A stretch of 64,000 bases of DNA from Thalassospira sp. TSL5-1 (lineage in GTDB: Bacteria > Pseudomonadota > Alphaproteobacteria > Rhodospirillales > Thalassospiraceae): the NCBI RefSeq assembly GCF_001907695.1, contig NZ_KV880638.1:496882-560881 (forward strand). Direction: 5' to 3'. The notes beneath the pieces were generated by a model. The model ran no database searches. It was not told the DNA's origin and saw nothing but the letters and a program-made list of their open reading frames with translations. Shown here in pieces: positions 8,867 through 18,557 of this stretch. Each line of letters begins with the position of its first letter. Position 1 is the first letter of the stretch. Both the position numbers and the translations under genes were made by a program.

Positions 8867-11410
8867 TTATTCATTGCGCAAAATCGGTGCCGCCGGGCTG
8901 CGCAAAGCATGCCAGGTGCCAATGAACCCGGCAGTCAGGGTTGCAGCCAGGCCGATGAGGATGGGCCCCAGAATGGTCAGCGGCAGCAGGGTCCAGCTTG
9001 CCCCCATCACCAGCACCAACACCGCCCAGGCCGCCGCACTGCCAAACAGCGCGGCAATAATGCCGGTAGACAGGCCCAAAATGCCGTATTCCAGCGCATA
9101 GGCATACAGGATGTTGGCCCGTGTTGCGCCCAGGGTTTTAAGCACAACCGCATCATAAATGCGTTTGCGCCGTCCGGCCGCCACCGCCCCGGCCAGCACC
9201 AGCACCCCGGCAATAATGGCAATCGAGCTTGTGGCACTTAGCGCGATGCCGATCCCGGCCAAAATGGTGTTGGCGGCTTCCAGGGCCTCGCGCACCCGAA
9301 TGGCGGAAACATTGGGGAAGTCCTTGCCAATCAGCCGGTCGACAGGTTCTTCCATTTTGGGCGGCATATGGGCCGTTGCAATCAGACTGTAGGGGGCCTT
9401 GTCGATCAGGCCGGGGGAAAACACCATGGCAAAATTCATGCGCAGGCTTTGCCAGTCCACCTCGCGCAGATTGGCAATTTCAGCGGTAATGTCGCGGCCC
9501 AAAACATTGACGGTCAGGGTGTCGCCCGGTTTCAGGTTAAAGCTGGCCCCAATATCGGCCGTTAGGGACACAAGCGGCTTTTGTGCATTGTCATAATCAC
9601 GCGGCCACCATTTCCCCTGCGTAATTACCGTGCCTTCCGGCGGGGTTTGGGCAAAGGTCAGGCCCCGGTCGCCGCGTAAAAACCAGCGATCATCCCCAGG
9701 CGGAACGTCGTTGGCATTCACCCCGTTTAGCGCCACAACCCGGCCGCGCAACATCGGGGTTTGTTCAACATTGCCAACATCGGGCTGGTTTGTCAGCTCG
9801 GCACGGAAATCATCCATCTGGTCGGGACGAATATCGAGAAAGAAAAAGGCCGGGGCGGATTTCGGCAGGCGGTCCTGAATCTCGTGGTTCAAATTGCCTT
9901 CAATGCTGGCAATTGTGACGAGAAGCGTTAATCCCAGCCCCAGTGATAGCGTCACCGCCACGGTCGAGGTGCCCGGCCGGTGCAGGTTTGCCAGGGCAAG
10001 GCGGGTAAAGGCATTGCGGCCTTTGGTTAACCGTTTTGAAACCGATATGACAATCCGCCCGGCCAGCACAAAAATGGCGATGGCGGCTATGGATGCTCCG
10101 ACAAAGCCCAGCGCAATGGCGGTATCCGTCGCACTTGCCACGGTCAGGATCAGTAGCAAAGCCAGCGGAATGGCCAGCAGGGGCACATCCTTGCGCCGAA
10201 CGCCCGCGCCATTTAACCCGGCCCCGGATCGAAACAGCCGTGCGGCGGGAATTTCGCGCGCGCGCAGCAGCGATGGCAGGGCAAAGACCAGTGTGGTCAG
10301 AATACCAAACGCCGTGGCAATCATCAGCGAGGGCAGGGCCGGTGCGGCCGTGACCGCGATGGGCAGTTTATCGGCCAGAATGGGGGCGACCAGCATGGGG
10401 GCCAGCGCGCCGATGATCAGGCCAATGACAATGCCCAAAAGGGCAATAACCAGGATTTGCAGGAAATAGATGCGCAAAACCAGCCCGTGTGTCGCGCCAA
10501 TGGATTTTAGGGTGGCAATCACCGATGTTTTGCTTTCGACATGGCTGCGCACGGCATTGGCAACGCCAATACCCCCCACCAGCAGGGCGGATAATCCCAC
10601 CAGAGTTAAAAACAGGGTGAGGCGTTCAACAAAACGTTTCAGGCCGGGGCTGGCATTGTTGGTGTCGCGCACGCGCCAGCCTTCATTGGCAAACTGTTTG
10701 TCCAAGCGGTCGCGAAAGGCTTGAATGCTGTCGTTATTTTTCAGATCGATCAGATAATGATAATGTACCAGACTGCCCGGCACGATCAGCCCGGTATCGG
10801 CCAGGGCCGGCAGGGACACCATCAGGCGCGGCCCGAAATTCAAAAAGCCAATCGCCTTATCCGGCTCCTTGGCAATCACGCCGCGAATTTGGACATCAAT
10901 ATCGCCTAATTTGACCTTATCGCCGACCTTTATGTTCAGGCGTTCAAGCAAGCCTGCCTCGGCAACACCGCCCCAAATGCCGTCTTTCTGGTTCAGAATA
11001 CCTGCAAATGGGGTATCGTTTTGCAACTGAATCTGTCCAAAAAGCGGGTATTGGTCATCCACCGCCTTTAGTTCGACCAGGCGGCGCTGGTCATTGCCAT
11101 AGGCGGTGGCGCGCAGGGTGGCTATTTTGCCAACGCGATCGGCATTGTCGGCAAACCAGCTTTGCTGCTCGGGGCTGGCAGGCATATTAACCTGCTGAAT
11201 TTCAATATCCCCGCCCAAAAGGGCGCGGCCATCGCGCTCCAGCGCACCCAAAACCGATTGCGAAACGTTTCCGACAGCGGCAATGGTGCCAACGCCCAGC
11301 GCCAGGCAGGCGAGAAAAATCCAGAAGCCGCGCAAACCGCCGCGTAATTCGCGCCGTGCCACGCGCCAAGCCATCGCCCATTGATTGGGTTGGGAGGTTT
11401 GAGGGGTCAT
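8867..11410 (-). CDS. ybbP: ABC transporter permease, FtsX/MacB fold (YbbP-like)
   Basis: 847 residues. One N-terminal transmembrane helix precedes a large periplasmic domain. Then come two FtsX-type three-helix membrane units (about 260-400 and 720-840) joined by a second periplasmic domain. The family (type VII ABC systems) usually exports or transmits mechanical force rather than importing. It overlaps the ATPase gene by 4 bp (ATGA), which fixes the start and shows translational coupling. The ybbP-ybbA pair divergent from a tesA-type esterase is a conserved proteobacterial arrangement. Confidence 0.88.
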   Translation of the reverse strand: MTPQTSQPNQWAMAWRVARRELRGGLRGFWIFLACLALGVGTIAAVGNVSQSVLGALERDGRALLGGDIEIQQVNMPASPEQQSWFADNADRVGKIATLRATAYGNDQRRLVELKAVDDQYPLFGQIQLQNDTPFAGILNQKDGIWGGVAEAGLLERLNIKVGDKVKLGDIDVQIRGVIAKEPDKAIGFLNFGPRLMVSLPALADTGLIVPGSLVHYHYLIDLKNNDSIQAFRDRLDKQFANEGWRVRDTNNASPGLKRFVERLTLFLTLVGLSALLVGGIGVANAVRSHVESKTSVIATLKSIGATHGLVLRIYFLQILVIALLGIVIGLIIGALAPMLVAPILADKLPIAVTAAPALPSLMIATAFGILTTLVFALPSLLRAREIPAARLFRSGAGLNGAGVRRKDVPLLAIPLALLLILTVASATDTAIALGFVGASIAAIAIFVLAGRIVISVSKRLTKGRNAFTRLALANLHRPGTSTVAVTLSLGLGLTLLVTIASIEGNLNHEIQDRLPKSAPAFFFLDIRPDQMDDFRAELTNQPDVGNVEQTPMLRGRVVALNGVNANDVPPGDDRWFLRGDRGLTFAQTPPEGTVITQGKWWPRDYDNAQKPLVSLTADIGASFNLKPGDTLTVNVLGRDITAEIANLREVDWQSLRMNFAMVFSPGLIDKAPYSLIATAHMPPKMEEPVDRLIGKDFPNVSAIRVREALEAANTILAGIGIALSATSSIAIIAGVLVLAGAVAAGRRKRIYDAVVLKTLGATRANILYAYALEYGILGLSTGIIAALFGSAAAWAVLVLVMGASWTLLPLTILGPILIGLAATLTAGFIGTWHALRSPAAPILRNE

Positions 11411-12168
11411 TGTGCTGATTCCCCGGTCGAAACAATCTCGCCATCGCGCATGGTGACAGAACGGTCACAGCGCGATGCCAGGCCTTCATCATGGGTGATC
11501 AATAACAGGGTTGATCCGCGCTTGGCGGCCAGATCAAACAGCAGTTGGATAATCGTTTCGCCTGTGTTCCCGTCCAGGTTGCCGGTGGGTTCGTCGGCCA
11601 AAAGCAGTTCCGGGTCGGTCGCAAGCGCACGGGCCAGGGCAACGCGCTGTTGCTCCCCACCACTAAGCTGGCCGGGATAATGATCCATCCGGTGGCCCAG
11701 GCCCACAGCGGTCAATTCTTCGCGGGCCCGTTCAAAGGCGTCGCTGCGCCCGGCAAATTCCATGGGCAGAGCAACGTTTTCAAGCGCACTCATGGAGGGG
11801 ACCAGATGAAAATCCTGAAAAACAATGCCGACATGATGACGACGGAATAAGGCCAGTCCGTCTTCGCTCAGGGTGCGCAAATTATGGCCGCAAATTTCAA
11901 GGGTACCCTCCTGGGCCTGTTCCAGCCCGGCAATGACCATCAAAAGCGATGTTTTGCCGGAACCTGATGGGCCGATCAGGCTGACACGTTCGCCCGCGCG
12001 GATGGAAAGATCGATGTTTTTAAGGATATCCACCGTACCCGCCGGGCCTTTTAAACTCAGCTTCAGCCCCTTGACGTTGACGGGAAGCTGTGCCGCCGAT
12101 GATTGCGCATCCGATTGCGTTTGACGGTCGGTCGAAGACAGAGACGGGGCAGAAGCAGTATCACGCAT
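11407..12168 (-). CDS. ybbA: ABC transporter ATP-binding protein (YbbA/LolD-like)
   Basis: 253 residues. Walker A GPSGSGKT, signature LSGGEQQRVALARAL, Walker B LLLADEPTGNLD and the H-loop LLITHD are all intact, so it should be an active ATPase. The first ~25 residues are polar and variable. It belongs to the MacB/LolD/FtsE class, which pairs with FtsX-like permeases, and its partner is the adjacent overlapping gene. It is divergent from the TesA-like gene with about 140 bp between, so a shared regulatory region is likely. Confidence 0.92.
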   Translation of the reverse strand: MRDTASAPSLSSTDRQTQSDAQSSAAQLPVNVKGLKLSLKGPAGTVDILKNIDLSIRAGERVSLIGPSGSGKTSLLMVIAGLEQAQEGTLEICGHNLRTLSEDGLALFRRHHVGIVFQDFHLVPSMSALENVALPMEFAGRSDAFERAREELTAVGLGHRMDHYPGQLSGGEQQRVALARALATDPELLLADEPTGNLDGNTGETIIQLLFDLAAKRGSTLLLITHDEGLASRCDRSVTMRDGEIVSTGESAQ

Positions 12169-12311
12169 GAAAATTCCAGTCCGGTTGCGCCAAAGCAGCG
12201 GGTTTGGCAGGTGACAGGGGCAAAAGGCCCTTGCGTCGATCGAAATCCGTGCAAACTATTGAATGAACGTTCGCCAAGCCGGTATCGCGCCAGCATAACA
12301 AGAGGAAGCCG

Positions 12312-13070
12312 ATGAATACCCGCAGAAATGTATCAATCATGCCAGAGGGGCAAGGCCCCGGTGTTAACAGTTTCACTATTTGGGGCGGGATTGATCATTT
12401 TTTCGGCAGTTTTGTCCGGCAATTCAGGGTCGGGTTTGGCCTGCTGGCAATCGTTTCGGTTTGTATCTTTTTCCATCCGGCATTTGCGCAATCATCCGGT
12501 AAATCCGATGCGCAGCCATCGGACCCAACGATTGTCCTGTTTGGTGACAGTTTAATTGCCGGTTATGGCCTGCCTGAACAGGATGGATTTGCCCCAAATC
12601 TGGCGGCATCCCTTAAAAAGGCCGGGGTTAGCGCCCGTGTGATTAATAGTGGTGTTTCTGGTGATACCACGGCGGCGGGGCTGGCGCGGCTGGATTGGGC
12701 AATGGTGGATAAACCGGACCTGGTTGTGTTGGAGCTGGGGGCAAATGATGCCCTGCGCGGTGTGGAACCGGCGCAAACCCGCAAAAACCTGGAACAGATC
12801 ATTCAAAAATTGCAGGCGCAAAAGACGGCCATATTGCTGGTCGGCATGATGGCGCCGCCCAATATGGGCAAGGAATATGGTCAGGAATTTAATGCAATTT
12901 ATCCTGATCTGGCGCAAAAATACGATCTGCCGCTTTATCCGTTCTTCCTTGACGGGGTTGCGGCCAACCCGTCCCTGAACCAGCAGGACGGCATGCACCC
13001 CAATGCCAAAGGGGTGGATGTGATTGTGGAAAAAATCACCCCGGCAATTTTGGATGCTCTTCCCCGCTAA
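12312..13070 (+). CDS. tesA: SGNH-family arylesterase/lysophospholipase (TesA-like)
   Basis: 252 residues. A long N-terminus ends in a signal peptide (cleavage near HPAFAQSSG, about residue 58), so the enzyme is periplasmic. All catalytic blocks are present: block I FGDSLIAGYG (nucleophile Ser), block II around NSGVSGDTT, block III LELGANDALRG, and block V DGMHPN (catalytic Asp and His). It hydrolyses short acyl or aryl esters, thioesters or lysophospholipids. GAGGAAGCC precedes the ATG at 12312. It sits divergently from ybbA-ybbP as in many proteobacteria. Confidence 0.9.
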   Translation: MNTRRNVSIMPEGQGPGVNSFTIWGGIDHFFGSFVRQFRVGFGLLAIVSVCIFFHPAFAQSSGKSDAQPSDPTIVLFGDSLIAGYGLPEQDGFAPNLAASLKKAGVSARVINSGVSGDTTAAGLARLDWAMVDKPDLVVLELGANDALRGVEPAQTRKNLEQIIQKLQAQKTAILLVGMMAPPNMGKEYGQEFNAIYPDLAQKYDLPLYPFFLDGVAANPSLNQQDGMHPNAKGVDVIVEKITPAILDALPR

Positions 13071-13759
13071 CATGCTGTGATTTAACAGTATTTTAGATCG
13101 CTGCTTTTAACGCCTTAAAACAGGCGACGCTGCCATTTACAGGCCGCGCACGGCTGCTTTGGGCGTTTTCCGGTACTTATGGGCAAAATGCCGGTTTTCG
13201 TGTGACGACCCGGCATGACCGCGTGGCCCGGCAGGCTTGGTTTGCTATCAAATGACAGACAGCTTCACGGGATTTTATTTAAGTATTTGTTTTAAATAAG
13301 ATAATTCTATCTTTTGCTTCGCTGGTTGGCATCCTTACCATTTTTGCGAAGGGTCAAATGGCCTGTGGGCCGTTGTTTTCAGGTCAAAAACGCATGGCTC
13401 GCGCCAGCGCATAATTGGAAAACGATGCCTGATTAAAGGCTTATCTGCGAAATTGTATCTGGAATCATATTTCAAGAGAGCGAAAAGAGAAAATTTTCGT
13501 TCTGCGCTGGATAAAAAACTGCAAAAGTAGATAGTTTTTGTAACGGGATCGAAATATTTATATTCTGTTTTATGAATATAAAGGTTGAGATGTGTCGGTT
13601 TTCATTTTATTATTTTAATTTCAATGACTTAAATGTCAAAAATCAAGAGTCGAATTGTTGAAAATTTAGAAAAAACCGGCAAAAAATTCCGATTTTAGTC
13701 TTGAAATTGGGGCTGTTAATACCTTGTTTACTTTCTCCCGCATACCAGCCCCAAGGGCG

Positions 13760-14017
13760 TTAACTGCATTCGTAGATTTTGAGTTTTAGCAACGCGGATT
13801 CAGTGTCTTTTGGCTGCAAATTTTCCAAAATTTGACCGCAAACCGAAACAAATTCCTGTTCTGATGTCCTTTTGGGTTCGATGCTGATCCGCTCTTTGTT
13901 AAATCCAGATAACATACTGATTTTATGTAATAAAAAGTAAGTATGATGCGGTGTTTCGGATCGTTTTTGGCAGCGTTGCATGGCTTGAGCAGGTGGCGTT
14001 AACTTTTTGTTATGCAT
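13760..14017 (-). CDS. Possible small hypothetical protein
   Basis: 85-residue open frame in the AT-rich stretch; an internal ATG would give about 51 residues. The C-terminal part looks like a plausible amphipathic helix (QILENLQPKDTESALLKLK) and the composition is protein-like rather than arginine- or proline-rich as in shadow frames. There is no clear Shine-Dalgarno at either start and I recognise no family. It may be a small orphan gene, possibly acquired, or chance. Confidence 0.35.
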   Translation of the reverse strand: MHNKKLTPPAQAMQRCQKRSETPHHTYFLLHKISMLSGFNKERISIEPKRTSEQEFVSVCGQILENLQPKDTESALLKLKIYECS

Positions 14018-14141
14018 TTCCAGAATGCGCTTAATTGGTGCGTGATTTTAAAAATAATGGTTTTATTTCAATGTGTTATCTCTATCTCGCCAGACGTGTA
14101 TGACAATATTTTTCTGTGAAACAAAGAGAGACGGCCGAAAA

Positions 14142-14170
14142 TTGACTCGGAAACGATTCGATTTTATCAA
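14142..14170 (+). promoter_or_regulatory. Sigma-70-like promoter before the J-domain gene
   Basis: TTGACT (14142-14147), 17 nt, TATCAA (14165-14170). The predicted transcript would have a leader of about 120 nt before the ATG at 14295. Confidence 0.4.
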
Positions 14171-14294
14171 CTTTTGTAGTTGCGCCGTAAAACACCGTCC
14201 CCTAAACTTTCGCCCAGACACGTAACGGGCGTGGCGGGGCAGGTTTGCCGCTACGTAACCGTCATCCCTCCGGGTTTCAGGATTAAGGGTCCTT

Positions 14295-14996
14295 ATGGCG
14301 TCGCCAACCGTCAAACAGTCTTATACCATTCCCTGTGCCAGCGTTTTTCGCGATGCGGTTCTGGATCTTGCTAGCCGCCGCGAGGTTAATGCTGCCGACC
14401 TGGCGCGTTCTGTCATGTTGATTGTCCCCCAGGATGTGATTGAGTCTTACGATGATCCTGGCGATCCGCCACCGGGTGACCGGGAAACCATTGTTTTGAA
14501 ATCCGGCCCGGCCGAAGGGCGGCCGTGGCGACGCAAACCAAGGCTGCAGCTTCGGCTGCCATCGGGTTATAGCATTGCAACGGTGCGTAAGGCCTTGAAA
14601 ATGGCGCTGGATTTTGAGGGCGGCCATGTGCGCATTCGGGTGGACCGGGCCGATATTGTCGCTGCGGAAAAACGCGCCCTGCAGGAAATTGCTGATCTGA
14701 AAAAGCGCATTGCCCAGCCCCCCGCCGAATTGATTCAATCGCGCGAGGAAGTCGAAAGGCTGCGCCAGATTGTCCATAATCTGGCCTTTGATCCGCTGGA
14801 TCGCGGGGTGAGTACCTATAACGATGCCCTGCATGTTATGGGCTTCGCTCCGGGTGCGCGGCCGGACCTTAAGGCCATTCGCAGTAAATACCGGGTGTTG
14901 GCGGCCATTCACCATCCCGATAGCAATTATGGCTCCCATCAGCGCATGACGCAGTTAAATGCCGCAATGGAGCTGTTGCGGCGTCATGTCGGGTAA
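14295..14996 (+). CDS. J-domain protein with unknown N-terminal domain
   Basis: 233 residues. The C-terminal ~65 residues form a DnaJ-like domain: YNDALHVMGF, the helix-II segment, H207-P208-D209 (preceded by another His), then a last helix ending AMELLRRHVG. The HPD motif is what stimulates the ATPase of DnaK. The N-terminal ~110 residues match nothing I know and include a short phosphate-binding-like RKPRLQLRLPSGYS stretch; a charged helix (about 130-165) links the two. It is therefore an accessory Hsp70 co-chaperone candidate with an unknown client domain. It stands alone downstream of the AT-rich stretch. Confidence 0.75.
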   Translation: MASPTVKQSYTIPCASVFRDAVLDLASRREVNAADLARSVMLIVPQDVIESYDDPGDPPPGDRETIVLKSGPAEGRPWRRKPRLQLRLPSGYSIATVRKALKMALDFEGGHVRIRVDRADIVAAEKRALQEIADLKKRIAQPPAELIQSREEVERLRQIVHNLAFDPLDRGVSTYNDALHVMGFAPGARPDLKAIRSKYRVLAAIHHPDSNYGSHQRMTQLNAAMELLRRHVG

Positions 14997-15169
14997 GGCA
15001 GCATACTTGCTCATATTAATCAGGTACGGACTCTGGAGACGTTGACGGTTAAAGGGCGCCGTCGGTACCGGCACTGATAAAGCCTGGGATGTCATAAACA
15101 TGCCGCCATGTCATGCAATGAAGGGATGACCTTGAAGATGCAATGGATGGCAGCGCAAAGGGGGGAACC

Positions 15170-16336
15170 ATGACAACCGCGTTTATTGCCGCACATGCCA
15201 GTGGCGAACACTGGGCCGCTATTTCGTCAGAGCTGGCCGAAAAGCTCGAACGTCAGGGCGAGATTCCCGATGGTCTGGCCTTTTTATATGTCTCCGAACC
15301 TCTTGCCGCCGACATGGGCAGCATGCTGACATTTTTACGGTCTCGCCTGGGTGTTGAATTTTGGGTTGGCACATCTGGCGTGGGGGTCTGCGGGCCGGGC
15401 CGGGCCTATTTTGGTGTGCCGGCGGCCTCGGTGATGATTGCCCCGCTGGATCCCGACCAGTTCCATATCTTTGATCCCATTCGCAGTGAAGGCGACATTG
15501 ACGATATCTCCCTGCAAGAGGCAATTGCCCGTCTTGAGCCGCTGTTCGGCGTGGTTCATGCCGACCCCGGTGTGCCCGAGGCTCTGAAGCTGTTACCTGA
15601 ACTTGCCCGTGTCGGATCGACCTATCTGGTTGGCGGTGTTGGCGCCGGTGGAGACAAGGGGGGGCCGCAAATTGCCAACCGGGTTACACATGGCGGCCTG
15701 TCGGGTGTTTTGTTTGCCAGCGATACACTGGTTCAGGTCGGTTTAAGCCAGGCGTGTTCGCCGATTGGCCCGGTGCACCGCGTGACCGAGGGACGGGGAG
15801 GCATCATCGCCATGCTGGATGACAAACCGGCCTATCAGGTTTTTTCCGACGAACTTGCCAGCGACGAAAATGGCATTTCCACCCAGCCCGGCGCAGAAAG
15901 TAATGCAAATGCCGCAAGTGCGCAGGTTGCCACCGGGCGCTATCATATTGCCTTTATGGTACCTGGCACGGATACCGGCGATTTTGTCGTGCGCAATGTG
16001 ATGGGGGTTGATCCGCAAAATAACCTGATGGCTGTTAATGACGATGCCCGCCCCGGCGATGCCGTGCGCTTTGTCCGCCGCGATAGTACCACTGCCGAAC
16101 AGGATTTGCGCCGCATGCTGGCCGATTTGCAGCGCCGCCTGCCTGCCCGTCCGCGTGGGGCAATTTATTGCAGCTGTGTTGCCCGTGGGCCGCATCTGTT
16201 TGGTACCGAAAACCGCGAAATGATGATCATTCAGGAAGAACTGGGGGATCTCCCCTTAACCGGGTTTTACGGAAATGGAGAAATTTGTAATGACCGTTTT
16301 TACGCCTATACGGGTGTTTTGACCCTTTTCATGTGA
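15170..16336 (+). CDS. FIST-domain sensory protein
   Basis: About 388 residues comprising a FIST N domain (about 1-190; conserved VGTSGVGVCG and VGGVGAGGDKGG stretches) and a FIST C domain (about 200-388; ending LTGFYGNGEICND). FIST modules are predicted to bind small ligands, perhaps amino acids, and usually feed signal-transduction systems. No output domain is attached. The ATG at 15170 is chosen because AAAGGGGGGAACC lies directly before it. The stop overlaps the open frame leading into the aldo-keto reductase gene, but that gene's own start is 126 bp further on. Confidence 0.88.
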   Translation: MTTAFIAAHASGEHWAAISSELAEKLERQGEIPDGLAFLYVSEPLAADMGSMLTFLRSRLGVEFWVGTSGVGVCGPGRAYFGVPAASVMIAPLDPDQFHIFDPIRSEGDIDDISLQEAIARLEPLFGVVHADPGVPEALKLLPELARVGSTYLVGGVGAGGDKGGPQIANRVTHGGLSGVLFASDTLVQVGLSQACSPIGPVHRVTEGRGGIIAMLDDKPAYQVFSDELASDENGISTQPGAESNANAASAQVATGRYHIAFMVPGTDTGDFVVRNVMGVDPQNNLMAVNDDARPGDAVRFVRRDSTTAEQDLRRMLADLQRRLPARPRGAIYCSCVARGPHLFGTENREMMIIQEELGDLPLTGFYGNGEICNDRFYAYTGVLTLFM

Positions 16337-16461
16337 CAAGACAGTGGAATATCGCGAAAAATTGGCGGAAGCGGTTTCATTGTTTGCGCGGCAGGATATA
16401 TTCACACTATTTCCAAAATGAAGTGGCCCACCGTCAGGGCCACCAACAGGGGACTTTTAGT

Positions 16462-17502
16462 ATGGAATACCGCCGTTTGGGCCGTACTGACATTAATGTC
16501 AGCGTTATCTGCCTTGGAACCATGACCTGGGGGCAGCAAAATACCCAGGACGAAGCCTTTGAGCAGCTTGATTATGCCGTTGGCAACGAGATTAACTTTA
16601 TTGATACCGCCGAAATGTATCCGGTGCCGGTGATGGAAGAAACCTTCAGCCGTACCGAAACCATCATTGGTAACTGGCTGGAAAAGCGCGGCAAGCGTGA
16701 TGATTTGGTCATTGCCAGCAAAATTGTTGGCCCCGGTGATCGCTTTCCCTATGTCCGGGGTGGGCCACGCCTGACCCGCGATCAGATTTTCGCTGCGATT
16801 GATGGCTCGCTGTCACGTTTGAAAACCGATTATCTCGATCTTTATCAGCTGCATTGGCCGGATCGTAACTGCAATTTCTTTGGCAAATTGGGCTACGAGC
16901 ATGACGAAAACGAAGATTTCGTACCAATCGAAGAAACCCTTTCCGCCCTTGATGAAATCGTCAAGGCAGGCAAGGTGCGCCATATTGGCCTGTCGAACGA
17001 AACTCCGTGGGGCTTGATGAAGTTCCTGGAGCTGGCCGAAAAGAACGGCTGGCCGCGTGTGGTTTCGGTTCAGAACCCCTATAGCTTGATCAATCGCAGC
17101 TATGAAGTTGGCCTGGCTGAATGCTCCATTCGCGAAGATGCCGGTTTGCTGGCCTATTCGCCACTGGGTGGCGGGGCATTGTCGGGCAAATATCTGAACG
17201 GGGCCCGGCCGGAAGGCGCGCGCAGCACCCTGTGGCCAGAATATTTTGGCCGTTACCTTAAGGAAAATGGCGTCAAGGCGACCGAAGCCTATGTCAAACT
17301 GGCACAGGATAACGGGCTTGATCCCTGTCAGATGGCACTGGCCTATGTCAATTCGCGCCCGTTCCTGACAGCGAACATTATCGGTGCCACCTCGATGGAA
17401 CATCTTAAAACCAATATCGGTTCGGCCCATATCACGCTGTCCGACGAAGTGCTGGCCGAAATTGAAAACATCCAGACCCGCTGGCCCAATCCCTGCCCGT
17501 AA
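16462..17502 (+). CDS. Aldo/keto reductase (Tas-like)
   Basis: 346 residues, NADPH-dependent reductase of carbonyl compounds with a TIM-barrel fold. The catalytic tetrad is visible: Asp and Tyr in NFIDTAEMYP, Lys in VIASKIVG, His in YQLHWPD. The long insertions and start MEYRRLGRTDINVSVICLG resemble the Tas/YghZ group. ATG 16462 follows CAGGGGACTTTTAGT. A hairpin without a U-tract separates it from the pirin gene on the same strand, so the two may be partly co-transcribed. Confidence 0.9.
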   Translation: MEYRRLGRTDINVSVICLGTMTWGQQNTQDEAFEQLDYAVGNEINFIDTAEMYPVPVMEETFSRTETIIGNWLEKRGKRDDLVIASKIVGPGDRFPYVRGGPRLTRDQIFAAIDGSLSRLKTDYLDLYQLHWPDRNCNFFGKLGYEHDENEDFVPIEETLSALDEIVKAGKVRHIGLSNETPWGLMKFLELAEKNGWPRVVSVQNPYSLINRSYEVGLAECSIREDAGLLAYSPLGGGALSGKYLNGARPEGARSTLWPEYFGRYLKENGVKATEAYVKLAQDNGLDPCQMALAYVNSRPFLTANIIGATSMEHLKTNIGSAHITLSDEVLAEIENIQTRWPNPCP

Positions 17503-17536
17503 GTCGGCAGGTAACAGACCAGTATCGGATTATATG

Positions 17537-17560
17537 CCTGGCGGCATGAAGGCCGCCAGG
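17537..17560 (+). terminator. Hairpin between aldo-keto reductase and pirin genes
   Basis: Perfect 9-bp stem CCTGGCGGC (17537-17545) with GCCGCCAGG (17552-17560). No U-tract follows, so it may attenuate transcription or stabilise RNA rather than terminate. Confidence 0.4.
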
Positions 17561-17586
17561 CCACACCGGATAACAGGAGGCGTCGT

Positions 17587-18474
17587 ATGGTCGTTGTCAT
17601 TTCAGGGAAGGAAACCGACCTGGAGGGGATGTCCGTGCGGCGCCTTTTGCCGCAGCGCGCATGCCGCTCGGTCGGGCCATTTGTGTTTTTTGACCATATG
17701 GGTCCCGTCAGCTTCGAGGCGGGAAATGGCATTGACGTGCCGCCCCATCCGCATATTGGCCTGGCGACGGTGACATATTTGTTTGAAGGCCGAATTCTGC
17801 ATCATGACAGTCTGGGCAATAAACTGGAAATATCGCCCGGTGACTTGAACTGGATGACAGCGGGACGCGGTATTGTCCATTCCGAACGCGAAACATCAGA
17901 CTTGCGCCATTCCGACCATGATTTGCATGGGTTGCAGTTATGGGTTGCCCTGCCCGAAGCCGAGGAAGACTGCGCGCCCGATTTTACCCATATCCGCAAG
18001 GAAGACTTGCCGGTGATTCACGAAGCGGGCCTGCATATGCGCCTGATCGCTGGCGAGGCCTTTGGTCAAACAGCGCCTGTGCCGGTCAAATCAAAGCTGT
18101 TTTACCTCGATGTGCATATGGATGGCGGGGCACAGCTTTTATTGCCCGGCGAAAATCAGGAGGCCGCTCTTTATATTATCGAGGGCAGCTTGCGGGTAGA
18201 TGGCGTGCATCACGAAGCGTTCAGTTTCGTTTATATCGCGCCAGAGGAAATTCCCGATATTGTCGCTGAAAATCACTGTCGGGTGATGTTGCTGGGGGGC
18301 TTGCCGCTCGGGCATCGGCATATCTGGTGGAATTTTGTCTCCTCCCGTAAGGACCGTATTCAGAAGGCGAAGGATGACTGGCAAAACCGGCATTTTGACC
18401 CGGTTCCCGGCGAAGACGATTTTGTCCCGCTTCCCGGTGGTGTTGCCAAGGTCAGCCCGCCGCCAGCTTCATAA
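17587..18474 (+). CDS. Pirin family protein
   Basis: 295 residues, a two-cupin iron-binding protein. The expected metal ligands are visible in the N-terminal cupin: the two His in PPHPHIGLATV and the His/Glu of GRGIVHSERE. The C-terminal cupin (about 150-250) lacks such a set, as is usual. Bacterial pirins have been linked to quercetinase activity or to regulation of metabolic enzymes; the role here is open. AGGAGG lies 7 nt before the ATG. Confidence 0.92.
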   Translation: MVVVISGKETDLEGMSVRRLLPQRACRSVGPFVFFDHMGPVSFEAGNGIDVPPHPHIGLATVTYLFEGRILHHDSLGNKLEISPGDLNWMTAGRGIVHSERETSDLRHSDHDLHGLQLWVALPEAEEDCAPDFTHIRKEDLPVIHEAGLHMRLIAGEAFGQTAPVPVKSKLFYLDVHMDGGAQLLLPGENQEAALYIIEGSLRVDGVHHEAFSFVYIAPEEIPDIVAENHCRVMLLGGLPLGHRHIWWNFVSSRKDRIQKAKDDWQNRHFDPVPGEDDFVPLPGGVAKVSPPPAS

Positions 18475-18557
18475 CCGCGCGTGAACAGCCTTGCCATTGG
18501 GGCGGGGTTAAAATCTCGCTGCCGGTTTTTCCACTTCACGAACAAACGAGGGTGATG

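Larger units (their letters stand above)
13071..14294. other. AT-rich 1.2-kb stretch with almost no coding signal
   Basis: The bases are clearly more A+T-rich than the surrounding genes, especially 13270-14200. No convincing gene is seen on the plus strand; one short minus-strand candidate is listed separately. TTAA-N7-TTTA (13716-13730) resembles a CtrA half-site pair, and a sigma-70-like promoter lies at 14142-14170. No insertion sequence, tRNA or long repeat is visible. Confidence 0.6.

Noticed and set aside
13716..13730. CtrA-like site TTAA-N7-TTTA in the AT-rich stretch
   Set aside because: One mismatch, in very AT-rich DNA where such matches arise by chance, and no gene close by; not called as a feature of its own.
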